Source: an uncultured Lentisphaeria bacterium
GTDB taxonomy: Bacteria > Verrucomicrobiota > Lentisphaeria > Oligosphaerales > Oligosphaeraceae
Direction of reading: 5' to 3'
DNA: 36,433 nucleotides
NCBI GenBank assembly: GCA_934661755.1
Contig: CAKUJM010000028.1
Span: 1 to 36,433, forward strand
Part shown: piece after piece, positions 15,354 to 23,592 of the stretch
Position numbering within the stretch: position 1 is the stretch's first letter
Layout of the letters: each line of letters opens with the position of its first letter
The notes under the pieces: model-generated
Told to the model about the DNA's origin: nothing
Databases searched by the model: none
Seen by the model: only the letters and a program-made list of their open reading frames with translations
Position numbers and translations under genes: made by a program

Positions 15354-15830
15354 ATGCAAACAACGGCATTTCGCGTCATGTTGCTGCTGGTGCTTGTCGC
15401 GGCGGCGTGCCGCTGGGCGGCAGGCGCGTCGCTTCTGGAGCTGGGGGACGGCACGGGGCAGCTGCAGGGCTTTCGCACCAATGGCAGCACGCGATCGGCC
15501 GGCGGCAGGGAACTGGAGTGGGAGCTGGCGGGTCAAAGTGCGTCGATGCAGCCGCCGATTTTTCAGCTCAGCGGGGTTTTGTTGCGTATGCAATCACCCA
15601 ACGGGCGTTATATTGTGTCCAGTCCGCATTGCACTTTCGACCAGCTGAAGCGCGAGTTGCGCAGTGACGCCGCGGTCAAGGTCAGCGGTCCCGGCGTGGA
15701 GGTCACCGGCATTGGCTACGACTTCTACTGGGATGGCCATGACGGCAAGCCGGTGCTGGTGATCCGCAAGGCCGCCCACATTGAGATAGAGACCGGCGCC
15801 GTGCGCAATGCCAGGGCCCTGAAGCCGTGA
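15354..15830 (+). CDS. lptC: LPS export periplasmic protein LptC-like
   Basis: 158 aa from the ATG at 15354 (TTG at 15351 is an alternative; AGGGAAG lies 7-10 nt upstream). One N-terminal hydrophobic anchor (FRVMLLLVLVAAACRWAAG) precedes a beta-rich domain with the LptC pattern: LEWELAGQSASMQPPIFQLS, GVLLRMQSPNGRYIVSSPHC, VKVSGPGVEVTGIGYDFYW. LptC anchors the periplasmic LPS bridge to the LptBFG transporter. It is immediately followed by lptA and lptB, which supports the call despite weak sequence conservation in the family. It is the first gene after a strong promoter. Confidence 0.75.
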   Translation: MQTTAFRVMLLLVLVAAACRWAAGASLLELGDGTGQLQGFRTNGSTRSAGGRELEWELAGQSASMQPPIFQLSGVLLRMQSPNGRYIVSSPHCTFDQLKRELRSDAAVKVSGPGVEVTGIGYDFYWDGHDGKPVLVIRKAAHIEIETGAVRNARALKP

Positions 15831-15957
15831 AGTTGATTCCTTCGCGCCGGGATTTCGCTTTTTTTTCAATCACGTGCTTGCGGTACGCTCCCTGAAAACA
15901 CTTCATTCTGGCGCAGAAGAAAACTCCACAGCTTCACGGATCCGGGAAGGAGAGATT

Positions 15958-16614
15958 TTGAACAATAGCAGTTTCACGAATGTCATGTCACGGGTGCTGG
16001 GCGTTGCGATGCTGGCATTTGGCGTGCTTCAGGCGTATGGCGTCGGTCCGGAGGGCGGAGAGTCCGCCTTGTCCGGCGTCGATGCGCCCGGCAAGGTGAC
16101 GATTGCCGCCGAGCGCATGGAGATGCTTCTGGGCGAGGTGATCAAGCTGGATGGCGATGTGCTGGTGGAGGACAGCCGCTATACGCTCACCTGTGAGCAC
16201 GGGCTGATTTTCCTCCGGCCGAAGGATGATGCGGACGGCCAGTCCGGCAGCGATGGCCAGTCGCTGGGCAATGGCGCGGTGCTGGATCGCATCGAGGCTT
16301 CCGGGCGGGTGATGGTCCGCACCCATGACGGCACCCAGAGCGCCACCGGCGACCGTGCGCGCTATGACAAGGAAGCCGAGCGCATCACCCTTGAGGGGAA
16401 CTGCACGATTCTGGCCGACGGGCGGGTGATGCGCACCGCGCGCGTGGTCTATGACGTCAAGGCGGGGACGATTACCGCGTCGCGCACCAGCATCACCATT
16501 CCGCTGTCTGGCGGCGGCGGCAAGGGCGATGGCGGCCTGGGCGGGATCTTCGGCGGCGTTTCATCCAAGGAAGCCAATCAGGACAGCGATGCCGGAGCAA
16601 AAGAGCACAAATAG
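15958..16614 (+). CDS. lptA: LPS transport periplasmic protein LptA
   Basis: 218 aa from the TTG at 15958, preceded by GAAGGAGAG. The ATG at 15985 is a weaker alternative that would still leave a signal peptide. The OstA-like beta-jellyroll is seen as VTIAAERMEMLLGEVIKLDG, DVLVEDSRYTLTCEHGLI, GDRARYDKEAERITLEGNC and VVYDVKAGTI. LptA forms the periplasmic filament carrying LPS from LptC to LptD. A Gly-rich tail (SGGGGKGDGGLGGIFGG) follows the domain, unusual but common in PVC versions. The last 26 nt overlap lptB. Confidence 0.85.
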   Translation: MNNSSFTNVMSRVLGVAMLAFGVLQAYGVGPEGGESALSGVDAPGKVTIAAERMEMLLGEVIKLDGDVLVEDSRYTLTCEHGLIFLRPKDDADGQSGSDGQSLGNGAVLDRIEASGRVMVRTHDGTQSATGDRARYDKEAERITLEGNCTILADGRVMRTARVVYDVKAGTITASRTSITIPLSGGGGKGDGGLGGIFGGVSSKEANQDSDAGAKEHK

Positions 16615-17344
16615 CCATGTCGGCGGCGAACTGCTGCGGGCGGAGGGGTTGCGCAAGGTCTACAATGGCCGGTGCGTGGTCAATGGGGTCTCGCTGACGG
16701 TTTCGCCGGGGGAGGTCGTGGGGCTGCTGGGGCCCAATGGCGCCGGCAAGACGACGTCATTCTATATGATCGTGGGGTTGATCCGGCCGGATGCCGGTCG
16801 GATCTTCTTCCATGGCGAGGATGTCTCCGGGCTGCCGATGTACCAGCGTGCGCGGCGGGGCATGGGCTATCTGGCGCAGGAGCCGTCGATCTTCCGGCGG
16901 CTGACGGTCCGGGAGAATGTGATGGCGGTGCTGGAGACGCTGGAGCTGGACGCCGCGCAGCGCCGCCAGCGTCTCGACTCGCTGCTGGATGAATTGCAGC
17001 TTTCCCATCTGGCGGACCAGAAGGCGCTCACGCTCTCCGGCGGCGAGCGCCGGCGGCTGGAGATCACCCGTGCGCTGGCGACCTCGCCGGATTTCATCAT
17101 GCTGGACGAGCCATTTGGCGGCGTCGATCCCAAGAATGTCTTTGAGGTCCAGAAGAACATCGCGGCGCTGCGCGATCGCGGGCTGGGCATCCTGATCACC
17201 GACCACAATGTGCGGGAGACGCTGGCAATTGTCGACCGCGCCTATCTGATCTGTTCCGGGGAGATCCTCTTTTCCGGGACTGGCGATGAATTGGTGAACG
17301 ACGAGCGGGCCAAGCAGGTCTACCTTGGCCCCAGCTTCGCCTGA
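16589..17344 (+). CDS. lptB: LPS export ATP-binding protein LptB
   Basis: 251 aa. The start at 16589 has AGGA upstream and lies inside the end of lptA. Walker A GPNGAGKTT, Q-loop LAQEPSIFRRLTV, ABC signature LSGGERRR, Walker B FIMLDEP, D-loop GGVDP and H-loop TDHN are all present and in order. LAQEPSIFRRLTVRENV and the closing YLGPSF are characteristic of LptB. It is the cytoplasmic ATPase that drives LPS extraction with LptF and LptG, which are not in the window. The gene order lptC-lptA-lptB matches other Gram-negatives. Confidence 0.95.
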   Translation: MPEQKSTNSHVGGELLRAEGLRKVYNGRCVVNGVSLTVSPGEVVGLLGPNGAGKTTSFYMIVGLIRPDAGRIFFHGEDVSGLPMYQRARRGMGYLAQEPSIFRRLTVRENVMAVLETLELDAAQRRQRLDSLLDELQLSHLADQKALTLSGGERRRLEITRALATSPDFIMLDEPFGGVDPKNVFEVQKNIAALRDRGLGILITDHNVRETLAIVDRAYLICSGEILFSGTGDELVNDERAKQVYLGPSFA

Positions 17345-17499
17345 TGAAGCGGCGTTTTTTTGAGCAAATGCGGCGTGCCGTGGATTCGTCGGGAATGCCG
17401 GCGAAGTATCCCGGCGGATTCCCGCAGGCGGCGCGCACCGGCCTTTTTTCCCGGCAACCCCGGGATTGTTGCACATAAACACAACCAGGAGGTAAACTC

Positions 17500-17877
17500 A
17501 TGGAATTGATGCTGACCGGAAAACATATTGAAATCGCGCCGGAAGAACGCGAGTATGCGGAGAAGCTGGCTGCCGGGCTGGGTGGCGATTTCGAGAAGCT
17601 GTCGAGTCTGCGCATGGTGGTCTCCAGCGAGCGCGGCCGCGCCAAGTGCGAGGCCGTCCTCAACGGCAAGAACGTCAATTTCAACGCCAGCTGCATTGGC
17701 AGCTCCGTCAAGGTGACCATCGGCGGGTGCGTCGAGAAGCTGGGCAAGCAGATGCGCCGCTACCTGGAGCGCATCCAGGATCGTTCGATCCAGGCCGATC
17801 CCGCCTTGAAGGACAAGATCTGGAGCTCCTCCGACTTGAAGCTTGACAACGACCTGGAAGCCGATATCTTCGAGTAG
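17500..17877 (+). CDS. hpf: ribosome hibernation promoting factor, short form (HPF/RaiA)
   Basis: 125 aa. AGGAGG lies 7 nt before the ATG. The beta-alpha-beta-beta-beta-alpha fold of RaiA/HPF is seen in MELMLTGKHIEIAPEEREYA, LRMVVSSERGRAKCEAVLNG, VKVTIGGCVEKLGKQMRRYL. It lacks the C-terminal dimerisation domain of long HPF. It binds the 30S decoding region in stationary phase. In many bacteria the order is lptB-rpoN-hpf. Here rpoN is absent and a 155-nt gap separates lptB from hpf. Confidence 0.85.
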   Translation: MELMLTGKHIEIAPEEREYAEKLAAGLGGDFEKLSSLRMVVSSERGRAKCEAVLNGKNVNFNASCIGSSVKVTIGGCVEKLGKQMRRYLERIQDRSIQADPALKDKIWSSSDLKLDNDLEADIFE

Positions 17878-17888
17878 TCCGTCGTTTC

Positions 17889-17934
17889 CGGCCATGCGGA
17901 AGATGGCTTCCGATGAGCGTTTTCCGCATGGCCG
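17889..17934 (+). other. hairpin downstream of hpf
   Basis: The arm 17889-17901 (CGGCCATGCGGAA) pairs perfectly with 17922-17934 around a 20-nt loop, 12 nt after the hpf stop. There is no T-run, so it may be an mRNA-stabilising hairpin or a Rho-assisted terminator. Short CATTCCC repeats follow at 17949-17977. Confidence 0.5.
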
Positions 17935-17998
17935 CGTCATTGTCCCCCATTCCCATTTCCCATTCCCATTCCCCCATTCCGAAAAAGTGGCTTGCAAA

Positions 17999-18580
17999 AT
18001 GTCTTCCGAACCGCACATTGAGAGGCATGGCGGCGGACAGCCGGCGTGGCGTCCGAACTGGGACACCTACTTTCTGAAGCTGGCGATGCTGGCCTCCGAG
18101 CGCGCCACCTGTCCGCGGATGCATTGCGGCTGCGTGATCGCCAAGGACCACCACGTCCTGTCGACCGGATACAACGGGTCGCTGCCGGGCGCGGCGCATT
18201 GCTATTCGGAGGGCTGCCTGGTGGTGGACAACCATTGTGTGCGCACCAACCATGCGGAGGTCAATGCGATTTGCCAGGCTGCCAGGCATGGCATGGCATT
18301 GCAGGGCGCCACCGCCTATGTCACCAACATGCCTTGCACCGCGTGCGCCAAGGCGCTGATCGCGGTGGGCATTGTGCGGGTGGTGGTATTTTCCAATTAC
18401 CACGACTCCCTGGCGGAGCGTTTTTTTGCCGAGAGCCATGTCGAGTTGTGCCGGCTGGAGAAGCCGGAGAACCTCATCCATTACAATCTGGAGGATTTTT
18501 CCTCGGCAATCCCATTTGGCGACGGCGGGCAGCCGTCCCCGACTTCCTCTGCTTCCCCGTCCCCCAACTTCAGCAAATAG
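17999..18580 (+). CDS. dCMP deaminase family protein
   Basis: 193 aa. The start at 17999 is the first ATG giving a normal N-terminus. The zinc site is TNHAEVNAI (His and catalytic Glu) plus MPCTACAKALI (two Cys). The early RATCPRMHCGCVIAKDHHVL and YNGSLPGAAHC are typical of dCMP deaminases (ComEB/DCTD type), which convert dCMP to dUMP for thymidylate synthesis. A Ser/Pro-rich tail (PSPTSSASPSPNFSK) is not part of the domain. Neighbouring genes are unrelated housekeeping functions. No strong ribosome binding site is visible. Confidence 0.9.
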   Translation: MSSEPHIERHGGGQPAWRPNWDTYFLKLAMLASERATCPRMHCGCVIAKDHHVLSTGYNGSLPGAAHCYSEGCLVVDNHCVRTNHAEVNAICQAARHGMALQGATAYVTNMPCTACAKALIAVGIVRVVVFSNYHDSLAERFFAESHVELCRLEKPENLIHYNLEDFSSAIPFGDGGQPSPTSSASPSPNFSK

Positions 18581-18586
18581 CGGCAA

Positions 18587-20362
18587 ATGTCATCCATGAG
18601 CGATATCAACTTCAGCATTTCGGGAGAATTCAAGCAATGGCCGGCGCCGTCGGTGTCGGTGCGGCAATTGGAGCCGCAGCTTGACGAAATCGTCATTGAC
18701 TGGAAGTGTTCCTCTCCGGCGGAGCCGGAGTCCTTCGCCATCGAGTCGGAGTTTGACAAGGGCGATGCGGATTACCAGTTTTCCACCAGCCAGCTGCGTG
18801 GGATTCCGCTGCTCCCGGAGTGGGCGGGTGCGGAGGCCATCCGCAGCGAGCTTGCCGCCAATGAGCCGGCGGTGTTCTTCATCAGCCCTTCGGGCACCAA
18901 CCGGCTGGCGCTGGCGGTGTCGGAGGTCAAGCGGAAGGTCATCATCCGCGGCGGGCTGGTCGAGGAGAATGGGCGCATCCGGCTTGGCGTTTGTTTCTTC
19001 AGCCAGCCGGAGAGTGCGTTGTCGGAATATCATGCGGTGATCCGCATTGACCGCCGGGCGCAATTCTATGCCGACACCATGGCGGGAGTGTCGCAGTGGT
19101 TTGAGCGGGAATGCGGCTGTCCGGCGGCCTGGGTTCCGGCGCTGGCGCTGGAGCCGGTCTATTCCAGCTGGTACACCTGGCACCAGAACCTCTCCAGCCA
19201 GGCCGTGGATGAGCAGATGGCGGTCGCGGCCAGATTTGGCCTGAAGGGCGTCATTCTCGACGACGGCTGGCAGACTGACGACAACAACCGTGGCTATGCC
19301 TTCTGCGGCGACTGGGAGGTGTCGAAGAACCGCTTTCCGGATTTTGCCGGCCTGGTCCGGAAGATTCACGAGCGCGGCATGTATTGCATGCTCTGGTATG
19401 CGGTTCCGTTCGTCGGGCCGCGGAGCAAGGCGTTTGACGAATACAAGGACAAGATGCTTTACAGTTGGGATTACGGTGACGTCGGGTGTCTGGATCCGCG
19501 TTTTCCGGAGGTGCGCGAGTACCTGGCCGGCGTTTATGAGCGTGCGGTGCGGGAGTGGGATCTGGATGGGTTGAAGCTGGATTTCATCGATTCCTTCACC
19601 GGCTCGCGCGGGCCGGATCCGGCGGTGTCGCAGGGTTATGCCGGGCGGGACATCAAGTCGATCCCCGACGCGGTGGACAAGTTGCTGGGGGAGGTGCTGT
19701 CGCGGCTGAAGGCGATCAAGCCGGAGTTGCTGGTGGAGTTCCGCCAAAGCTACTTCGGCCCCGCCATCCGGAAGTACGGCACGATGATCCGGGCGGCGGA
19801 CTGTCCGGACGACTGCATTTCCAACCGCATCCGCACCATCACCTTGCGGCTGACTTGCGGAAATGCGCCGGTGCATTCCGACATGCTGATGTGGCGTGCC
19901 GATGAGAGCACCCAGACCGCGGCGCGGCAGCTTCTCAATGTCCTGTTCAGCGTGCCGCAGATTTCGGTGGATCTCAATCTGCTTCCTCCCGAGCATCAGC
20001 AGATGCTGCATTTCTGGCTGGCCTTCTGGCGCAACCACCGGCAGGTGCTGCTGCGCGGGAAGCTGCGGCCCTATCTGCCCCAGAATGACTTTGCGCTGGT
20101 CACTGCGGAGAACGACCTGGAGATGGTGGCCGCGCTCTATGGCAATGGCCAGGTGGTGTCCATCCCCGCGGACGGGCGGCGGTGCAGCATCGTCAATGCC
20201 GCGGACATGTGCAAGGTGGCGGTGGACAATCCCGGCGATACTGAGCGCCGGGTGGTCCGCTTTGACGCGATGGGCAATTTCCTTGGCGAGTCGTCCCTGC
20301 CGCCGGGGCTGCATTGGATTGACATCCCGGTCTGTGGTCTGGCGGAGGTGGGCGCGAGGTAG
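18587..20362 (+). CDS. GH36-type alpha-galactosidase
   Basis: 591 aa, no signal peptide, so cytoplasmic. A beta-sandwich N-terminus leads to the barrel: PVYSSWYTWHQNLSSQ, GVILDDGWQTDD, HERGMYCMLWYAVPF, then the nucleophile in LDGLKLDFIDSF (Asp332). The acid/base is probably an Asp in RAADCPDD, followed by NRIRTITLRL and VHSDMLMW. This matches clan GH-D, family 36 (melibiase-like); exact linkage specificity cannot be read. It sits 6 nt after the dCMP deaminase gene and overlaps or abuts folP, so it shares a transcript with housekeeping genes. ATGs at 18587 and 18596 are both possible. Confidence 0.85.
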   Translation: MSSMSDINFSISGEFKQWPAPSVSVRQLEPQLDEIVIDWKCSSPAEPESFAIESEFDKGDADYQFSTSQLRGIPLLPEWAGAEAIRSELAANEPAVFFISPSGTNRLALAVSEVKRKVIIRGGLVEENGRIRLGVCFFSQPESALSEYHAVIRIDRRAQFYADTMAGVSQWFERECGCPAAWVPALALEPVYSSWYTWHQNLSSQAVDEQMAVAARFGLKGVILDDGWQTDDNNRGYAFCGDWEVSKNRFPDFAGLVRKIHERGMYCMLWYAVPFVGPRSKAFDEYKDKMLYSWDYGDVGCLDPRFPEVREYLAGVYERAVREWDLDGLKLDFIDSFTGSRGPDPAVSQGYAGRDIKSIPDAVDKLLGEVLSRLKAIKPELLVEFRQSYFGPAIRKYGTMIRAADCPDDCISNRIRTITLRLTCGNAPVHSDMLMWRADESTQTAARQLLNVLFSVPQISVDLNLLPPEHQQMLHFWLAFWRNHRQVLLRGKLRPYLPQNDFALVTAENDLEMVAALYGNGQVVSIPADGRRCSIVNAADMCKVAVDNPGDTERRVVRFDAMGNFLGESSLPPGLHWIDIPVCGLAEVGAR

Positions 20363-20370
20363 TGCAGGGC

Positions 20371-21180
20371 ATGTACGGCTTCATTTTCCGTTCCCGCCGT
20401 CTGGATTTCACGCCGGGCGCCCCCCGGCTGATGGGGATTCTCAATGTCACGCCGGATTCCTTTTCAGATGGCGGCAGCTACCTTGATCCGCAGAGGGCGG
20501 TGGAGCACGCGCTGCAGATGGAACGCGATGGCGCCGCCATCATTGACATTGGCGGCGAGAGCACCCGCCCCGGCCATGTCCCGGTGCCGCCGCAGGAGCA
20601 GCTCCGGCGAATCCTGCCGGTGATCGCGGGAGTGCGGGAGCAAAGTGCGGTGCCGGTGTCGGTGGACACCACCCATGCCGCGGTGGCCGAGGCCGCGCTG
20701 GCGGCGGGTGCGGACATTGTCAATGACGTGTCGTGTCTGGCCGACCCCGCGATGCCGGAGGTCCTGGCCAGGTATTCCGCCGGATGCGTGGCGATGCATT
20801 GCCGGCAGCTGGCTCCGGACGAGGACGCGGTGCGGGTGGTTGCCGGTGAATTGTCGGCGTGCATCGACCGCGCGGCCGGGCAAAGCGGTCTTTCCCGGGA
20901 GCATTTCATGGTGGATCCCGGAGTGGGCTTTGGCAAGAGCGATCCCCAGACCGACCAGCTGCTGCAGCGGCTGGGGCAGCTGCATGAGTGCGGCTGCGCG
21001 GTGCTGCTGGGGATTTCCCGGAAATCCTACCTGGGGCGCCGTTTTGGCCGGCCGCTGCCCGCTGATCGGCTGGACGCCACTTTGGCGATGTCGTTCCTGT
21101 GTCGCCGGGACTGCGAGGTCATGAGGGTGCATGACGTGCCGGAGCACCGGAAAATCCTATCGGCTCTTGCGGGGGAATGA
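20371..21180 (+). CDS. folP: dihydropteroate synthase
   Basis: 269 aa from the ATG at 20371, with GAGG 11 nt upstream; a GTG at 20362 overlapping the previous stop is an alternative. The DHPS motifs are present in order: LMGILNVTPDSFSDGG, IIDIGGESTRPGH, VSVDTTHA, IVNDVSC, HFMVDPGVGFGKS, VLLGISRKSYLG and MRVHDV. It condenses para-aminobenzoate with dihydropterin pyrophosphate in folate synthesis. The stop overlaps the next start (ATGA), so it is coupled to the diadenylate cyclase gene. Confidence 0.95.
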   Translation: MYGFIFRSRRLDFTPGAPRLMGILNVTPDSFSDGGSYLDPQRAVEHALQMERDGAAIIDIGGESTRPGHVPVPPQEQLRRILPVIAGVREQSAVPVSVDTTHAAVAEAALAAGADIVNDVSCLADPAMPEVLARYSAGCVAMHCRQLAPDEDAVRVVAGELSACIDRAAGQSGLSREHFMVDPGVGFGKSDPQTDQLLQRLGQLHECGCAVLLGISRKSYLGRRFGRPLPADRLDATLAMSFLCRRDCEVMRVHDVPEHRKILSALAGE

Positions 21181-22148
21181 TGGACATGGCATCCATTTTC
21201 GGTCCTGACGTGTCATGGCTGCCGGAGTCATGCTATCTGGCCATGCAGATACTGCTGCTGGCGTTCCTGATCTATTGGGTGTTGCGCTTTGTCCGGCTCA
21301 ACGGGGTCTACTTCGGCTACTTTCTGACCTATGTCTTCGCCAGCGGGATCTATGTCCTGGCCGGATTCCTGCATTTGCCGTTTGTCGTGGTGGTCATGAG
21401 GCAGGTGCTGGTCTATTTCCTGCCGCTGCTGGGGGCGCTGTTCTTCCAGAACGACCTGCGGCGTCTGATGGTCTACCTTGCCCGCGGATACATCACCCTC
21501 AGCCGCCGCAACACCACCCGCCAGCTGGAGCAGAATCGCCGCGACCTGGTGAACGAGCTGGTGAAGACGGTCTGCGCCTTGACCCACCATGAGTCGTGGC
21601 GGCGATTCCTGCTCAACGAGTACGGATACACCGCCTATCGCGATCTGCCGGAGCGCAGCACCGGCGCGTTGATCGCCCTGCAGGCGTCGATGGACATCCG
21701 CCGGGAGCTGGAGTACAGCAGCATCGGGCAATCCGGAATGGGGGCGATGCTCAGCTGCCGGGTCGAATGGCTGCTGCTGCGGACCATCTTCTACCCCGGG
21801 TCGCCGTTGCATGACGGCGGGGTGATCATTGACCGGAGCGGCACCATCATCGGCGCCGGATGCCGTTTTCCCGCCGCGGAGGCCGACCACGAGCAAATCG
21901 CCCACACCCGCCACAACGCCGGGCTTGGCCTTTCGATAAAGGTCCCGGATGCGTACGTGATTGTGGTTTCGGAGGAGACCGGCCGCGTTTCCGTCTGCGC
22001 CAACGGCCAGATCGTGCGCACGGACTCGCCGCAGCATCTGCGTCAGGCGCTCTATCGTTTCTACGGGGTTGCCGGCGACGATGAGCCGCAAGCGGATGAC
22101 GGTGCCGTCCGCAAGCTGATGAGGGTTGTCTTTGACGGCAATGTCTGA
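21177..22148 (+). CDS. cdaA: membrane diadenylate cyclase CdaA-like, altered catalytic motifs
   Basis: 323 aa; ATG overlaps the folP stop. Three transmembrane helices at about residues 20-38, 44-62 and 68-90 precede a DAC (DisA_N) domain: GALIALQ, PGSPLHDGGVII, and RHNAGLGLS then VIVVSEETGRVSV. CdaA makes c-di-AMP from two ATP. The family motifs are DGA and RHR. Here they read DGG (213-215) and RHN (245-247), so the second Arg is replaced. Overall topology and the partner gene downstream (YbbR/CdaR) support identity, but activity needs testing. The length and extra segment AADHEQIAH before the RHN are slightly unusual. Confidence 0.88.
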   Translation: MMDMASIFGPDVSWLPESCYLAMQILLLAFLIYWVLRFVRLNGVYFGYFLTYVFASGIYVLAGFLHLPFVVVVMRQVLVYFLPLLGALFFQNDLRRLMVYLARGYITLSRRNTTRQLEQNRRDLVNELVKTVCALTHHESWRRFLLNEYGYTAYRDLPERSTGALIALQASMDIRRELEYSSIGQSGMGAMLSCRVEWLLLRTIFYPGSPLHDGGVIIDRSGTIIGAGCRFPAAEADHEQIAHTRHNAGLGLSIKVPDAYVIVVSEETGRVSVCANGQIVRTDSPQHLRQALYRFYGVAGDDEPQADDGAVRKLMRVVFDGNV

Positions 22149-22338
22149 GCCGCAAATGGCGTGGAGCCATTTGCGGCGCCCGGATTTCGCCATTTTTCCG
22201 GTCCGTCGCCCCTCCCATGGCGGCGGCGGCGCGCCCTTGTGGACAATGCGGCCATCCAGGCGGCGCGGGAGCCGCCATTTTTCATCGGCCCGGGCCGGAG
22301 CGCCGTTCTTTTTTTTTCCTCTCCCTGGAGGCCTCCAT

Positions 22339-23577
22339 TTGACTGCATCTGTGAAGAACATCAACAAGCTTCCCGACAACAAGCCGGGCTTCTGGCGCCG
22401 GCTATGGGAGGCGGTCATCGCCCATCGCGACCGCAAGCTGCTGGCGCTGTTCCTTGCCGCGGCCTGCACGGCGGTTTTCTACCATGGCAAATGGAAGGAC
22501 ATCGGGCGCTGGCGCACCGTTTCCGGGGTGTCCGTCGAGCTGCTGGGAGTCAAGGACAATGTCTATTCCAATGGCCGGATGCGGTACTACATCGACCAGG
22601 AGGTCTCTCCGGCGAAGACGGATCTGGGCATCAGCGTCCTGGGGGGCAATGACTCCTCCCTGGGCGCGGATCAATTCGCGGTGCAGTTGCTGCTGCCGGT
22701 CGAGCTGGCCTGCGACGCCGGCGAGGATTGTGCGAAGCTGCACGCCGCCGCCCCCCATGAGATGAAATTGCCGGTGGACATCAATTTCTGCCGCAAGCCG
22801 GAGGGATGCAAGATCCGGACGGTTGGCGACCGCGAGGTGGTCATCAAGTGGGATACGCTGGTCACCCGGGAGGTCCGGGTCAATGCGGTCTGGACGCCCG
22901 TCAATTGGCGTGAAGACCGCGAGGTGTCGCTCACACCGGTTGTCGCCACGGTCAGCGGTCCGCGCCATGTGCTCTCCGACGGCAATTTCGAGGGCAAGAC
23001 CGAGGCTTTCGGCATTGACATGTCCCGTCTTGGTGAATATGAGCAAAGCGTGCAGCTGATCAGTCCGGATCCGCGATGCCATTTTTCCGATGACCGGGTG
23101 GTGATGCATGTCAATGTCTTCGACCCCCATCGGCACGTCTCCCGGAAGGTCTCCGGAGTGCGGGTCAATTACATGGTCAGCCAGACCGAGCTGGGCAATT
23201 TGAGAGTCACCCGGGAGGGGCTGGAGGAGGGATTGCCTGACATCATCGACGTGGTGGTCACTGGGCCGCGGCGTGAAGTCGAGAATCTGTCGCCGCGGGA
23301 TATTGTCGCCTACTGCGATTTGACTGGCTATGCGCAGTCGGACGCCACGCACAAGGTGGTGGTGCAGTTCAAGTTGCCGCGGTCGGTGAGCATAAAGGGC
23401 GGCAGCTGGCCGCTGCCGCGGCGGCTGACGCTGAAGTGGGGGACCCCGGACGGCGAATCGTCCGCCGGCACGGCGGCTTCATCCGCTCCGGCGGCTTCGG
23501 CGGCTTCGGCGGCTCCGGCGGCTTCATCCGCGGGCGGAGATGGCATTCAGGCGGCACCGGAGCAGGTGCGTAAATAG
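22339..23577 (+). CDS. YbbR-domain protein, CdaR-like regulator of CdaA
   Basis: 412 aa from the TTG at 22339, chosen because GGAGG lies 7 nt upstream and the preceding frame reads through Pro/Arg-rich noncoding sequence. One transmembrane helix (LLALFLAAACTAVFYHGKW) is followed by an extracytoplasmic part with YbbR-like repeats: PVDINFCRKPEGCKIRTVGD, TVSGPRHVLSDG, PDIIDVVVTGPRREVENLSP. The C-terminus is an Ala/Ser-rich tail. CdaR modulates CdaA, and the pair is usually adjacent as here. The 190-nt gap from cdaA includes Pro-rich-looking sequence with no separate gene. Confidence 0.8.
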   Translation: MTASVKNINKLPDNKPGFWRRLWEAVIAHRDRKLLALFLAAACTAVFYHGKWKDIGRWRTVSGVSVELLGVKDNVYSNGRMRYYIDQEVSPAKTDLGISVLGGNDSSLGADQFAVQLLLPVELACDAGEDCAKLHAAAPHEMKLPVDINFCRKPEGCKIRTVGDREVVIKWDTLVTREVRVNAVWTPVNWREDREVSLTPVVATVSGPRHVLSDGNFEGKTEAFGIDMSRLGEYEQSVQLISPDPRCHFSDDRVVMHVNVFDPHRHVSRKVSGVRVNYMVSQTELGNLRVTREGLEEGLPDIIDVVVTGPRREVENLSPRDIVAYCDLTGYAQSDATHKVVVQFKLPRSVSIKGGSWPLPRRLTLKWGTPDGESSAGTAASSAPAASAASAAPAASSAGGDGIQAAPEQVRK

Positions 23578-23592
23578 CGGCGGGCGAAGGAA

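Noticed and set aside
18590..20314. 574-aa minus-strand ORF opposite the GH36 gene
   Set aside because: Arg/His-rich antisense shadow; the GH36 frame has catalytic motifs.
22149..22338. N-terminal extension of the YbbR protein
   Set aside because: The extension is Pro/Arg-rich with no start signal, while GGAGG and TTG at 22339 give a normal membrane-anchored protein.
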